From: Megalonaias nervosa
Lineage: Eukaryota > Mollusca > Bivalvia > Unionida > Unionidae
DNA: 64,000 nucleotides
Direction of reading: 5' to 3'
NCBI GenBank assembly: GCA_016617855.1
Contig: JAECUM010006675.1
Coordinates: forward strand, 2,501 to 66,500
Of this stretch, positions 19,141 to 30,951 are shown one piece after another. The notes beneath the pieces were generated by a model. That model ran no database searches. It worked only from the letters and a program-made list of their open reading frames with translations, and was not told where the DNA came from. The number at the start of each line of letters is the position of its first letter. Position 1 is the first letter of the stretch. Both the position numbers and the translations under genes were made by a program.

Positions 19141-19789
19141 CGTGGGTTCAACGCTAAAGAACATCTTCTAAAATAAAACAACCTCGGTGACAAATATTTT
19201 AAACTCCATGAAGTTCTTTAGTATACAATGTTTTCAGAATTATTAACTAGAGAAAGGACAATATGAGCATCACTTGGTGTCAGAAATTACATTCGGACGT
19301 GTAAAAAAAGCAGGTATAAATTTCGGGCTGGGATGAATAAATAGCTTTCACTATGAACTGCCATCGACTTGTCAGTCAAGGGAATAATATTCTTATGCAT
19401 TTGATTATTGTAGCTATCCAAAACTATGGACCTTTTTGACCTCACCCTTTTTGGGTGGGAGGGGGATGCAATAGGCAGGTGAATGCGGCATTAAGTTTGT
19501 GTATGAAAACTCTCCCTTGCACCGTTTACAAATTAGTCATAATAGTCTCGCGAGCTTGAAACCGTGGATGCTTAGCCTAATGTCCGGCCAATTAGTATGT
19601 AGCTAAACTTAGCACCGAGGACCGGTCTATAGTTCCTTGGTAGAAGTTGTAAAAAAGAAATACGGCCCGACTAAAAAGAGGAAAAAAGTCTTTGGACAAT
19701 GTATACGAGCAATACGTCTAGCTTCGTACCGTGTCCTCCCACGATACTCCGCGCACGAAGCCAGGTACACACGGTCGAAGGGCTGTGAC
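19141..19789. other. Intergenic right of the Polinton
   Basis: No gene recognised. Pieces near 19620-19780 have a Lys/Arg-rich frame with no support. The base composition is less AT-rich than in the element. Confidence 0.5.
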
Positions 19790-20545
19790 TATAGTCTGTT
19801 TATACCTCTCCGTTTGTTTGTACCCCCCCCCCCTTTCAATAATAGTAATCTTTATTGTGACAAAAAGTGCACAGAACTTAGTCGCTTCATTCATTGATTT
19901 ATAATTTCTAATCTGAATTGACCTGAGTGGCCCCAACACTGGCGTTCTCTGCGTCTTCCATGTTTAACGGACTTTCAATACTAACACGGCGCCATGCTGG
20001 GTATACTATGGGCAAGTTGATTTTTTCAGACAACATCGTGACGTTGTTCATCCTATTCGGTAACTGCTGGATAATTCTGCAAATTATCATAATGTTGAGA
20101 GTTTAGAGTTATATCCTCTGCACACATGTGCATAGAAATTACACCGCTTGTTAAATCCACGTGAAAGGCAACTTTGTAATTGTCATTCTTTTTCTTTGCT
20201 TCATTCTACATTGTAAATATCGAAACAGACGACATAGTTATTTACCTTCTACGTACATACATGTGTAGTCGTCCACACACCCCTTCGTCGAAAATGGAAT
20301 TGTCCAGGAACTGAAAATGGATCTCGAGCATGGACGTTGTTTATATTTAAAACTTCCGTTAAGCCCGAAACGCGCAGAAAATGAAGGTGTTAGAACCTCC
20401 CTGATTACATTCAGGTTAGAAAGTATAAATCAATGAATGAACTGAGTTAAGTTCTGTGCATTTCTGATCAAATTTATACTTTTCATTATTGAAATCGGCA
20501 GGGGGTACAAACAAACGGGGAGGTATAGTCAGACAGTAGTGGAGA
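19790..20545. mobile_element. Foldback/long-TIR DNA element, copy A
   Basis: The arm at about 19790-19945 is the imperfect reverse complement of 20390-20545. Shared blocks include CCGTTTGTTTGTACCCCC and TTCATTCATTGATTTATA. The 440-bp centre has no open frame, so the element is non-autonomous. The same family recurs at 24470 and 26600. The outer ends cannot be set to the base. Confidence 0.7.
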
Positions 20546-22101
20546 AATTTCAAGATGACGAACATCAATTCCTAATACCACAGGAGTCTAACGTTTTGTC
20601 AGTAAAGTACGACTAAATTTCTGACAACATGAAATCACCTTATCGGTATTATAAATGAAAACAAGGAGTGCAAGCGTGACTACAACCCTCTGCTCGATTC
20701 GACTTTTCTCACGCGTCTTTTATCGCTTCAGAGTCGCAAGAAGACTGAAAAACTACACATATCCATTCAAAAGACAGTAACGTACCAAAGCATAACTCTC
20801 GGACGACCACCGCATGAATCTAATCCGGCGAATTAAGCTTATTTTCACCATTACGGTCACAAACCCTTTACTTTACTGATAAAACGTCAAACTCCTGTGC
20901 TAATACAAAAATGCGTTGCCAATAAGCAGCATTAAATCAGCTATTTCCAGCTGTGTCACCACCGGCCTTTTCTTTCTGTTAGTCACTAATATGTCATTTA
21001 ATAAAAGTGTTTGCTTACATCTGCCTGGCCTCAGGGCCGTAGAGAGCTATCAGGAGCCCTGGGGTAAGAAACACCCGGGCCTCTCCTACTTCTTATTCAA
21101 ACAAAATTTTTCTTTTATAAAATTAAAAAGTGTTGTTCGGCCCGGGCCCCAGGGATATATCCCCGGTTTGCACCCCCACCCCACCCCACCCCACCCCCCC
21201 GGCTTTGTGCGCCGAACATCGTAGGAGTCCAGGTTATGGCGTATGGCGAGTCAACGTTTGCCAATTGGATTTCTAATAATAGACTCGACGTGATGTATAT
21301 CAACCCCAACTAAAGTGACTTTGCACCACGTCCTCTGCCACCATTGCAATGATTTCAGTCCCGGCACTTAAGGGCTCTTGACAACTCTGCATACATACTA
21401 AGTCTATATTTCAGTTAGCGAGGTGATTGGATAAACCGTTGCACTTTAAAATATTGGCGATTGTGAAACTCATCTTTCTTCTGTCTTACCTAGAAACCTA
21501 AGTGGGCTTTGCTACTTGAGTGATGCAAATTCAGTCTGGTTCCCTGCTCCATATCCTTTTCGCATTTGCACTCCCTTCTTACAGCGGAATGAGACTGACA
21601 GAATAATACGAGGCAGGGAATCAACTGATGTGTATTTACGTCACATGCAAATCGATAATGTGAAGGGTGGTTATAGAGTTACTAGTTTGAAACGAAGTAA
21701 GCACGCCCAGACATGTGATATTTGCATTCGCTAAAACTGACGATGTGTAGACGTATAGCAGTAGATATTTAAGGTAAGCAAAGGAGAACGAAGTGTGCAT
21801 GTGCGTGTGCCAGGATACAACGTTCTGTATTAAGTTGATTGTTGTTGTTGAAAAGTTTTGATATAATACACGTCTGATAGGTCTGAACTTTGGAACTTTT
21901 TTGATCACTGACCTTTTTGACAATCTACTTCCTCGTTTATGTTGGAAATACTTATGGAGTTGTTTTTGACATAAACTATGGCTTTATAATAGTTAGACAA
22001 TTGATGTAATACTCTGAAAATCTAATCAAGTCATCTACATATGGATGCACATATACGATACACATTTACTTTGTATACGTTGAGTGGGTGGGATTTTTGT
22101 C
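20546..22101. other. Intergenic with a GC-rich patch
   Basis: No gene recognised. At 21027-21190 a patch begins CAGGGCCGTAGAGAGC and ends in GGCCCGGGCCCCAGGG followed by a CACCCC run; the near-inverted ends resemble a small hAT-type remnant, but this is weak. The CCCACCCC run at 21172-21200 could form a G-quadruplex on the other strand. Confidence 0.4.
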
Positions 22102-22114
22102 GGAAGCAATTGGT

Positions 22115-22356
22115 TGTTGTCGGGCTTAACGCAATTTTTCAGCACACGATAGGCTATACATGGCGGCCAGTATTAACGGTGGAGGAAGAAACCGGGAAAT
22201 CCCCGGAAAGAACCACCGACCCACGAGAAGCTACTTGCAAGCTTTCTCACATATCCACATTCGCCGAATCCTAGACTCGAACCCACGCAGACAGAGGTGA
22301 GATGGCAGTGATCCGTAACGGAGAGCGCTTTAGACCACTCGGCCACTCGGGGCCCC
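22115..22356 (-). mobile_element. tRNA-derived SINE, family 1
   Basis: On the minus strand it begins GGGGCCCCGAGTGGCCGAG, with A-box and B-box (GGGTTCGAGTC) sequences of a Ser-tRNA-like head, then a body shared with the copy at 39553. A perfect 13-bp target duplication, GGAAGCAATTGGT, flanks it at 22102-22114 and 22357-22369. Full-length and young-looking. Confidence 0.9.
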
Positions 22357-22369
22357 GGAAGCAATTGGT

Positions 22370-24469
22370 GTATACCAAAACTCAAATTTAAAAAAAAAAA
22401 AAAGACATCAAGTCCAGTGTGTGAAGGAATCTTATAAAATTTGCAAGTTTTCGTGAGCCTTTTATTTACATTTTTTATGTTTGAGTTGATCCTTGATCTA
22501 GCAAGAGGCAAAATCACATAACGAGGTCAATTGCTGAACTGTAGGAGATGCCTGACATCGTAGCAAATTTATTTTGTTCCTGACCATCTATTGTTCTCTT
22601 CTTTCCTCCAATTATTAATTTATTACTGATATAACTACATCAAAGACCATATACTGGTGAAGCTTAAAACTCATTGAGAGAAAGTGTTTTAGAGAGATTC
22701 TTTTTCTATGCTTTGGAATATTCCATATCATAAAAGATAAATAAACAAATAAATAAAATAAATAATATATTAGATATGCGATCACGATGTAGAAAAAATG
22801 AGTTCATCTTCATTTTATGAGATAAAGATTTGCTTTTCCGCCTGAAGAAGTGATTATTTCGATATTTTTAAATATATAATTTAATCATGACATTAAAGGT
22901 AAGTGTTTATTGCTGTCACAACCCCTGTACAGTATTAGGAATAATACGGTAGAAAGGTGGACATTTAAATTTTGAATGACCCAGGAGCCCCCAGCCAGCA
23001 ATGCCAACAGCCTAAATACATGAACAACTCAAAGTAAAATATATAACAATTTAATTGATATTAATAATAAATAAACTATTGAAGCAATTTCTGGATATAA
23101 ATCTTACAAATACACTCCACTCATAAATTAACACATTAATTTGGCCTGTTAACCTATGCCCTTTTTTTATTGCATCACATGAGAGTTAATGTCCTAATGT
23201 GAGAGTCTCCTTTCAGTGAGTAGTCCCTTATACTCATCTGTATCAATTCTCTTTTTCTCCTTCTCCTTCCCCCCTGCCCTCTTCCTGCGCCGCTCCTTAT
23301 ACTATTCTTATGTCTCCTGCACACTTACTGTGCTAATCCTTGTACTCCGCTACTCCTTGTACTTTTCTCGTACTTCCTTCTTTTCCTTCTTGAGAGTTTA
23401 GTGCAGTCTCTACTTTGCACCTTGGGAGGTTCCTATAGAAGCTTTCTATTTGTTTCCCAGTTCAATTCGTTTTTCCCTTTTTTACGAGTCTCTCGCTCGG
23501 AGTGTTCTTATCCCCTAGAATTCTTTTTTTTTTAATTCTTGTATCCTGTGCTTTTCTCAATAGGTCAGGAACCACTGATTAATTTCACTCAGGTACTGGC
23601 TAGGTGTTTCATTGTCCCCTCGTCTGTTCGAGACATTAGCTCCTACTGGGTTTTTTTTAAACATTTCTTTAATTCCGATTGGCTGGTACGCCTAGTTTAA
23701 TTTTCGCGGTGCTTGACACGACCCTTTTCACAGGTAACTGAACGCAGAAATCTGACCTTTGCAGAGACACAAAGAGTTTAATCCCTTTGAAGCAACTAGC
23801 CTACTCAACCGTCTACTTACTGAATAAACACACAGCCAGCCATCTGCTGCGGGTCTCACAAAGCCTTCAGTCAACTGTCATAAAACTTACGTAACCTTAG
23901 CCAGCAAGAAAGTTAAAATCACAGCCGTAAAGATGGAACAATTCTGACTATTTCCTCACAGTAGCGGAAGACCATCTTTTAAACATATTTATGAACATCC
24001 TATTGAAAGCAGAGTATAGAATACTCATGTTAATAAACGTTATGTTAATGTTAAGTTTCAGCTGGAGCAACACAAAGATTTATACATAAGTGTTGTTATT
24101 ATAATCGTTTATTATGTATAGAAAATTAAAGGTGAAATATTTTCATATTTTGGTAATTACTCTATGATGCAAATGTGGAAACAATATATCCTTATATTTT
24201 CAGATGTGAAAATATAAGATTTCTCATTTGGTTGTGTGGGCTTAGAGAAAGTATACCTGCAGCAAGAAAAAACGATCACAGTGTGAGCTAGAATAAATAT
24301 ATGGTAACAGCAATCTCTTTCAGACATGGAAAGTAACTTTTCCTTTGCGAAATATGACTCGGCCCTATTCTGTTTTCTTTAAGTTATTTCCCCTTACTGC
24401 CTGTTCAACAAGGATAAACCGGGTAAACGCATTGCTGAATCGGACTTTATTGTGATTAGATAGCGTCAA
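22370..24469. other. Intergenic, no gene recognised
   Basis: A poly-A run at 22390, an AAATA-rich stretch at 22740-22765 and a pyrimidine-rich stretch at about 23210-23540 were seen. The open frame in the pyrimidine-rich part is low complexity and not credible as a gene. Confidence 0.5.
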
Positions 24470-25600
24470 ATAAAGTATTCCCTCCCACCCCACCCCCGGC
24501 AGCTTGTACCCCTCAATAGATTTTAAAGTGAAAGGCATTTGAACGAGATCAATGGGATTGGAATGGCCTGATCTGTTACAAAAGATTACATTTTTAAAAA
24601 ATTATAGTATTCACCAACCCTCTCGGCAGCTCGTACTTCCTGCCGATTGTAATAAAAAAAGGCAACAGGTTATAAAACAATGCGCAAAACTTAGTCATTT
24701 CATTCATCGACTTAGAATTATCAACCTGCTTATCGCCCGTGGGGGGGGGGGAACCTATAACACTGTCATCTTGTTTGCGTTTATCAAGACGAAGTTTTCA
24801 GTGTAAAACAAAAAGTAAAGGAAAGAAGAAAGAGTGAAAAACTCCTTGCTGAACATATTGGACAAGACATGAATCAACGTATAAACTTTGCATGAGAGTG
24901 GCCATTCAGAATTAGTAAGATACATAAATTGTTTATGGGGGAACGGCGTTGAATTTCGTCTTTGTGATGGTTTAAGTTATGAGAAACCAAATGTGCATAC
25001 AGTATAGACAAATTAGAACGGAGTCATCGAGGGGCCGGAGTGTCATCTGCGATAGTTCGTTACTTTCTTTTAACTGAGAGATGGCGATGATGTTCTCATT
25101 GCCCCCACCCCACCCAGCTGATATAATCCAGTGCCTGTGCATACTCAGTGTCATGTTCCGTTTCCTTAGACTAATGATAAAATTTAAGAAAAAAAGTTAA
25201 AATCTTTTAAAACGTGTCAGCTGCATCAAATATTTGTATATATAATTTTAATCTTTCTCAAACATGTTGAACAAAAAAAAAAGACAAGCGTTAAAATGTA
25301 ATTAACTCCTTTTTTCCGATCATATAGAAGATGATTAATTACAAATTTGCTGTTGTCCGAAAAATGTAGACTCGCCCATGCAGATATGGCAGCAGTCTTA
25401 TTAAAGAATCAAGTTTAGGATCTATTGAAAGGCGAAGGTGGTGACAGTGTTAGAGACCCCTTGGCGACGACAATCAGATTAGAAATTATAAATTGATGAA
25501 TGAAATGAATTAGTTCGGTGAATTTCTTATTTCCTTAATGCCTTTCACTTTTAAGATTGGTAGGGGTAGTAGGTGCCGGGAATGTGGACCAAACGTTAGT
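24470..25600. mobile_element. Foldback/long-TIR DNA element, copy B
   Basis: Left arm blocks (GTGAAAGGCATTTG near 24530 and CATTTCATTCATCGACTTAG near 24700) are mirrored by the right arm at about 25440-25595 (AATTGATGAATGAAATGAAT and AATGCCTTTCACTTTTAAGA). The left arm is interrupted by about 130 bp. The family is the same as copy A. Confidence 0.6.
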
Positions 25601-25811
25601 TAACAAAACTAACAATATAATTTTTGCCACACATTAGACCATTTCAGTCCTTACGCTCTCTTAGCGGCAATGTCTGTAATTTTCGAGTATTGCAACATGC
25701 AGTTTTAACATTTTGAATTGTTTACTCCATAAATCTTTCCCGAGACATATCAGCCATTATCCACAACTGGAATTAAATCATTATTAGCGGTTGAATAGTC
25801 CTTTCCTACAG

Positions 25812-26292
25812 GTATCACGATACCATTAGTTTTTCCATATATCTGAATCAATACTTTGGTGGGGGAAAAAAAAATTCTTTCTATTCTACTTCAGCATGCG
25901 TATCACACACTCTCACAGAGAGCAATGTTAGATTGTAAATATGAAAAGATCATAGCCATGTACCCCAGTACGTTTAACTCTATAACTTTGCTGGAACTAT
26001 ACAACGGCAAGAGTGATCCAGTTACAGAAGACACATTTTCAATGTGTATCACATTTTTTAAAAATGCCAAAAAAAAAAAAAAAAGTACAAAACATGATCA
26101 TGATATGAATCAGCATAATCACAATGTCGTGAGACTTATTTGTTTTAAGTCTGGCAGAAACTATAACTTTTATATAGTGCACCGATAACAGCTAGTTTTG
26201 TTGTTTTTTTGTTTTTTTTAATACAATGTTCCTACACACTAAGGTCCCCCCCCCCCAACTCCGTCTGCTGTGTGCAAATGGTATCGTTATAC
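25812..26292. mobile_element. MITE, about 480 bp, copy 1
   Basis: It starts GTATCACGATACC and ends GGTATCGTTATAC, an inverted pair. The body aligns along its full length with 58126-58585, through blocks such as the shared CAGCATGC and CTAGTTTTGTTGTTT. It has no coding capacity. No target duplication is clear. A short open frame inside is incidental. Confidence 0.75.
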
Positions 26293-26599
26293 TTACCGGT
26301 AAACTGCCGTGCGATCGCTCGCATTCATGATTTTACCGCTTTCGACAAATCGATGTTTTCCGAACTCAGTTCGTTTCTTTCCGGAGAAGAAATTATTCCA
26401 GTGAACACGAACGTTTCATAGCATGCCCACACCATAAGACGTGACGCTGACTACATTGTTAAGATGTCAACGTTAAGGTATTTATTGTTGGGGGACGTTT
26501 CGTTCAGAAGGAGTAAACATTGTCTAGCACGTTATAAATGATTGTATTGAACCACGCATTATAAATTAGTTCTTTTGTCTTAACATAAATTGACGGGGG

Positions 26600-27270
26600 C
26601 TAATAGTATTCGCCTACCCTCCCCGTTCGTTTGTACGACCCCCCACTCATTTTAAAAGCGAAACGCATCAAGAATATTTTTAAAAAATGCAGAAATTTAG
26701 TTATTTCATTCTTTGATTCATATTTTCCAACCTGATTGTCGCCAAGTGGTCCCTAACACTGTCGAATTATTGGCGTTTTAACGCAAATGGAAGCTCCCGT
26801 TGTGCACAAGCAAACATACTCCTCGCTGTCTCTTTCTGGTTTCTAATATATATAGTCTATTTCAGTAGAAACTGTGTTCTCTGCGTCCAATATTTGCAAT
26901 GCCTAGTTTTAGTATATCTAAAACAAATTGAACAAATTAATAGGAGAACTTACTGTATACATGTGTTAAAAGAAATGTAAAGTCCAAAATTTACGGAACT
27001 GTGATTTTCAAAGACGGTTAACTACATCACATATGCTGCTTGAAAATAAACTGATCCAAGCAAATATGGCGACCGTGTTGCCATAGAAACGCCCTTTTGA
27101 CTGGAAACTCCAACAAGTTGACATTTTTTGTGACACCCTGGCGACAATCAAGTTAGAAAATATAAATCAGTGAAAGAAACGACTAAGTTTTGTACATTTT
27201 TTTATATTCCTGGTGCCTTCTATTTTGAAATCGGTAAGGGGCAAACGCAAACGGGATGATGTGAGAATAT
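26600..27270. mobile_element. Foldback/long-TIR DNA element, copy C
   Basis: The arm at 26600-26770 (CCCCGTTCGTTTGTACGACC, CCAACCTGATTGTCGCCA) mirrors 27130-27265 (TGGCGACAATCAAGTTAG). Third copy of the family within 7.5 kb, diverged from the others. Confidence 0.65.
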
Positions 27271-27467
27271 TTTAGTGGAAAGCAAAGATAGTGGGTTGCA
27301 GGAGGTTTGCCTGCACCCGTTAGTTTTTGTACGTTTACAAGGACGATTTACTAATTTATATCTCACACTTTTCAGTAATGTGCATTATATGGTTTCAACA
27401 AATTATAACTGGCGCACGCAACAATCTCCTTCATCCCTTTCGACTTTATTGCGGTCTGCCAGTACAG

Positions 27468-27562
27468 TCCTACAATGGAAGACTTCGACCCTGGTATTTA
27501 TGATAATGACGGGTCGAACAACCCTATCATAAATATCAGAGTGGACATCTGACATTGTAGGA
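27468..27562. repeat. 95-bp hairpin
   Basis: TCCTACAATG at 27468-27477 pairs with CATTGTAGGA at 27553-27562, and inner segments CTGGTATTTATGATA and TATCATAAATATCAG also pair. It could be a tiny MITE or a structured RNA; no TSD was found. Confidence 0.7.
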
Positions 27563-27989
27563 CTACAAGCGTTGCCACCAGTTTCGCAACAGATGTACAA
27601 GCTTACGAAGGGAACAGAGTTGTTGCAATTATATCTCCTAAATTTTAGTCCACAATACGAAATATCATATTTTATCAAACTTCCCACCAACAGAAAATCC
27701 ACCTGAAGTTGAACCTAACTCCAGCTTATTTTCAAGAAACACTTGTATATGTCTTGGAAGTATCAAGGACCAGACCTTCTGCTTGTCAAAGATTGGCTAT
27801 GTTTTTTTTTTTTTTTTTTATGTTTTCGTACATGACACATGTTTTGGTATATCTTAAAATAGTCTATTTTAAAAGTTATTTATAACTGTTATAGTGTCTA
27901 GTTTCATTATAAACCAGTAACAGTTTATTTATAAGAAAAAAAAAAACCTGTCAGACAATGGCCACGAGATTTTCAAGAACTCACTTTAA

Positions 27990-28204
27990 AACACACTATG
28001 TTTAATCACTCGCTTGGCGCTCAGCATTAAGAGGTTAGTGTTAGAATTAGTCTGCCTAGTGTCAGGATAATGTGACTGGGTGGGGCAACATGCTACATGT
28101 CTGCGGCATGATGTCCCAGTGCTAGATATCACTATAAATCGTAGCGCTATGACTGAAAAAATTGTTAAAACTACATTAAAAATCCAAATCACACACACAC
28201 ACGT
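27990..28204 (+). mobile_element. SINE family 2, head-truncated copy
   Basis: The body, from AAGAGGTTAGTG to the (CA)n tail, matches 55276-55498, but the tRNA-like head is absent. Shared blocks include GTCAGGATAATGTGACTG. Confidence 0.75.
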
Positions 28205-28484
28205 TTAATCAGACCTGTTAATGCCATAGCATGATGAAACTCTAGTAGAATTGAAAGTCAACGCAGTCTCACTTTCCAAGTCCCGTTTGTCAAAAGTAAA
28301 GCAAATTCTTCTACAAAGATGTTTTGCTTGTGCTGGCAATATTGTACTCAAACGATGATGCTGTACGTTACAATTACCGGTGTTTTTTATACTAAGTTGC
28401 ATATTTTAGCAAACCCCTGGGTGTGAGAAAAATAGTCACTTCATTATGATTATATGCACAATACCATCTTTTCTGAAACATAAG

Positions 28485-30354
28485 TGTAAGGGTGCAAATT
28501 TCTGTCGATCTATGAAGAACACATTAAGTTTGACAGGTGAACGGTTAATTAGAATTATGTGGACTGGTGCGTGTTTAAATCGCCGTAATTCACTGATTGG
28601 CAAATGTCACTATCATGGAAGCAGTGGTTCTTAATTAAGCCTTCGTTTATTTAATTGAAAAGGATAGGGATTACCTAAGATTGTCAGACGGACTGCATTT
28701 TTAGAGCCTAGTCGGGGGAAGGGGGGAATATATTTAATTCGGATTGGCTACGCTGAATAAAGGGGCGTGATTCCACATGAAAACTCTCGGTTTAAATGTG
28801 CCTATCGCAACACTTTTAATCAGTCGACACCATTTTCTGCAAGAGAAAACAAAGGTAGAGGACTCCGGGTCGAATTTAGAAGAAATTCACTCGTAATTAG
28901 GATCCAAGGGATCGGATGTCTGGAAAAATCTACGAACTCAATTCTAGCGGTAAAAGCTTGAAGACTCAAGGTATTTTGCGTCAGTCGCACGTAATTTCTT
29001 GATATCCATATGATGATTTGTTTGATTTATTTGCTTATATTTGCATGAATTATTTAGTTAGATTGGTAGATCAATTTTCTTGATATGAATACAACTGTGC
29101 GAGTTCATCTATATGAATCTGTACAATGATATTCTTTATATAAGTTTGATGAATCGTTTGAACGTATAGTCTCATTTGTTATAGGTAAATATGTATCTAG
29201 AATTTCATACCTTACTTTAGTGACATGAGTTTCGAGGATCCGTGTAAAATTCTCCGATTTAGATAAGGTCACATATGATAAAGACTTGAGTGCATATTGA
29301 CTGAAATTAACGTTGTTAAACCATGTGAAATTAATGTTGTTAAACCATGTAGTGAGGTTTCATATATGCTAGAGACTTGAATGTGTGTATTCGCTGTAAA
29401 TGCCGTAGTCGAGTCATGTAAGGAATTTCATTCATTCATTTGTGTAATTAAGTCGGGACCGGAACTGATGTCTCGGGGTGTTGTTACTGTAAGCCAGTGG
29501 AAATAGCAGTTAGGGAGTACATTAATCTTAGGAAACTAGGTTTGTTTATGGTCTGCCATGTTTAGTTAGACCAGATGGCCGTTGGTATCTGTTTGAATTC
29601 CTATAGAACTTATCTGACATTAACGAGAGGAGAAAGTAATGATCTCTTTCCAGTAGGGTACCTAACAGAATACTCAGGTTGCCACTTTGTTTACTTTTGC
29701 AAGGTGAGTTAGCTCCACGTGACGTATCCACCGGATGGATCCACGGGACGTATCCACGGGAAGTATCCGCGTGACGTATCACGTACTTACAAAACCAAAG
29801 TGACCACATAAAGTTGGAGGCCGAAAGAGGCTGGACACCTGAGAATTTGGGAAAAGGGAAAAGTGGAAAGGACCCAGACTTACAGGTACAAGGAAGTGAA
29901 AAGAACAGTCGTAGCGAATTTGGACTGAACCAGAACCATCAGGTTGTGAATCTGTACAAGGCAGTGATTTCGATCTTTACACTCGATTCGATGATGAATT
30001 AATTCTATTGCTTAACAGACCGGCTATTTGTATAAGCATATTTGTATTTGAAATTCGTTGAATAACTTAAATCAAAAAGTGTATCTTTCTAATGTAATGC
30101 ATTATCACAATTGTTTATGAATTTTATTGTTTATGAATTGTTGATTAAATTTTATGGTTTGTACATGTACGGGGGCTCTTGTTATTCTGTTCTATATATC
30201 TGCTCAGATCTTTATCTATTCCATCTATAAGTTTCACACTTTATATTGATATTTACTCGTTCCGGGCAAATTACACCGTCGGCGATCACCCTCTTAGATA
30301 ACGATAACCAAAACCATACAACCCACCCCAACAAAGCTCGGGGAGTTTGCAACA
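28485..30354 (+). repeat. Left LTR of the Gmr1-type element
   Basis: It starts TGTAAGGGTGC and ends GTTTGCAACA, the TG...CA form of LTRs. About 1.87 kb, aligned in reverse with 32650-34511. Compared with that copy it lacks about 75 bp near 28675. A short frame inside (29814-30002) exists in both LTRs and is not a credible gene. Confidence 0.85.
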
Positions 30355-30490
30355 AAGTGGGCGCTCGTCTAGGGATCTGAACATTTTATTCGAGTAAAAA
30401 GTCTGAGCAAATACAAAACAGAAAAGTGATAATTGCAATAGTACTTTTTAAGAAATAGTGATCAGAGTGAATCGAATCATTGCCTGCTTA

Positions 30491-30554
<64 letters not shown>

Positions 30555-30951
30555 TGTGCATGCAATTTTCTTGCCATTTTTTTATTTTCATGCTGTGATG
30601 AAAATATTGAAAGAGATTGATGCAATTTCCGTTTATGTGCGGGTCGTATTCGAAATTTGTGTAGTGAAAGAAAAAATTACCTTCGTATTCTCTTGGGTGA
30701 AGAGGTATTCAGGCCAACTCCGTAGTAGTAAATTACGCCTGGTTCAGTGTGGGAACGTTACGCTAATTTGGGGAGGCATCCCAGCTTTGTACTGTCGTTT
30801 ATTGATTGTTAGTGCAAGGATAGTCTGGTTCAATTGAGTAGGGCCATACTAGAGGTAAGATAACACCTGTGGGGCTATCTCGTAGTAGGGCTGTAAACAT
30901 CGAGTGTAGGTAAAGAACTTAATTCTTGTGTCACAGTACAAGTAGACGAGG
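30355..30951 (+). other. Leader with primer-binding area and TA run
   Basis: AAGTGGGCGCTCGTCTAGGG follows the LTR directly and fits the usual primer-binding area position; the tRNA is not identified. A 60-bp TA microsatellite lies at 30493-30552. No gene before the gag ATG at 30952. Confidence 0.6.

Noticed and set aside
23216..23401. 61-codon hydrophobic frame
   Set aside because: Encoded by a pyrimidine-rich low-complexity tract.
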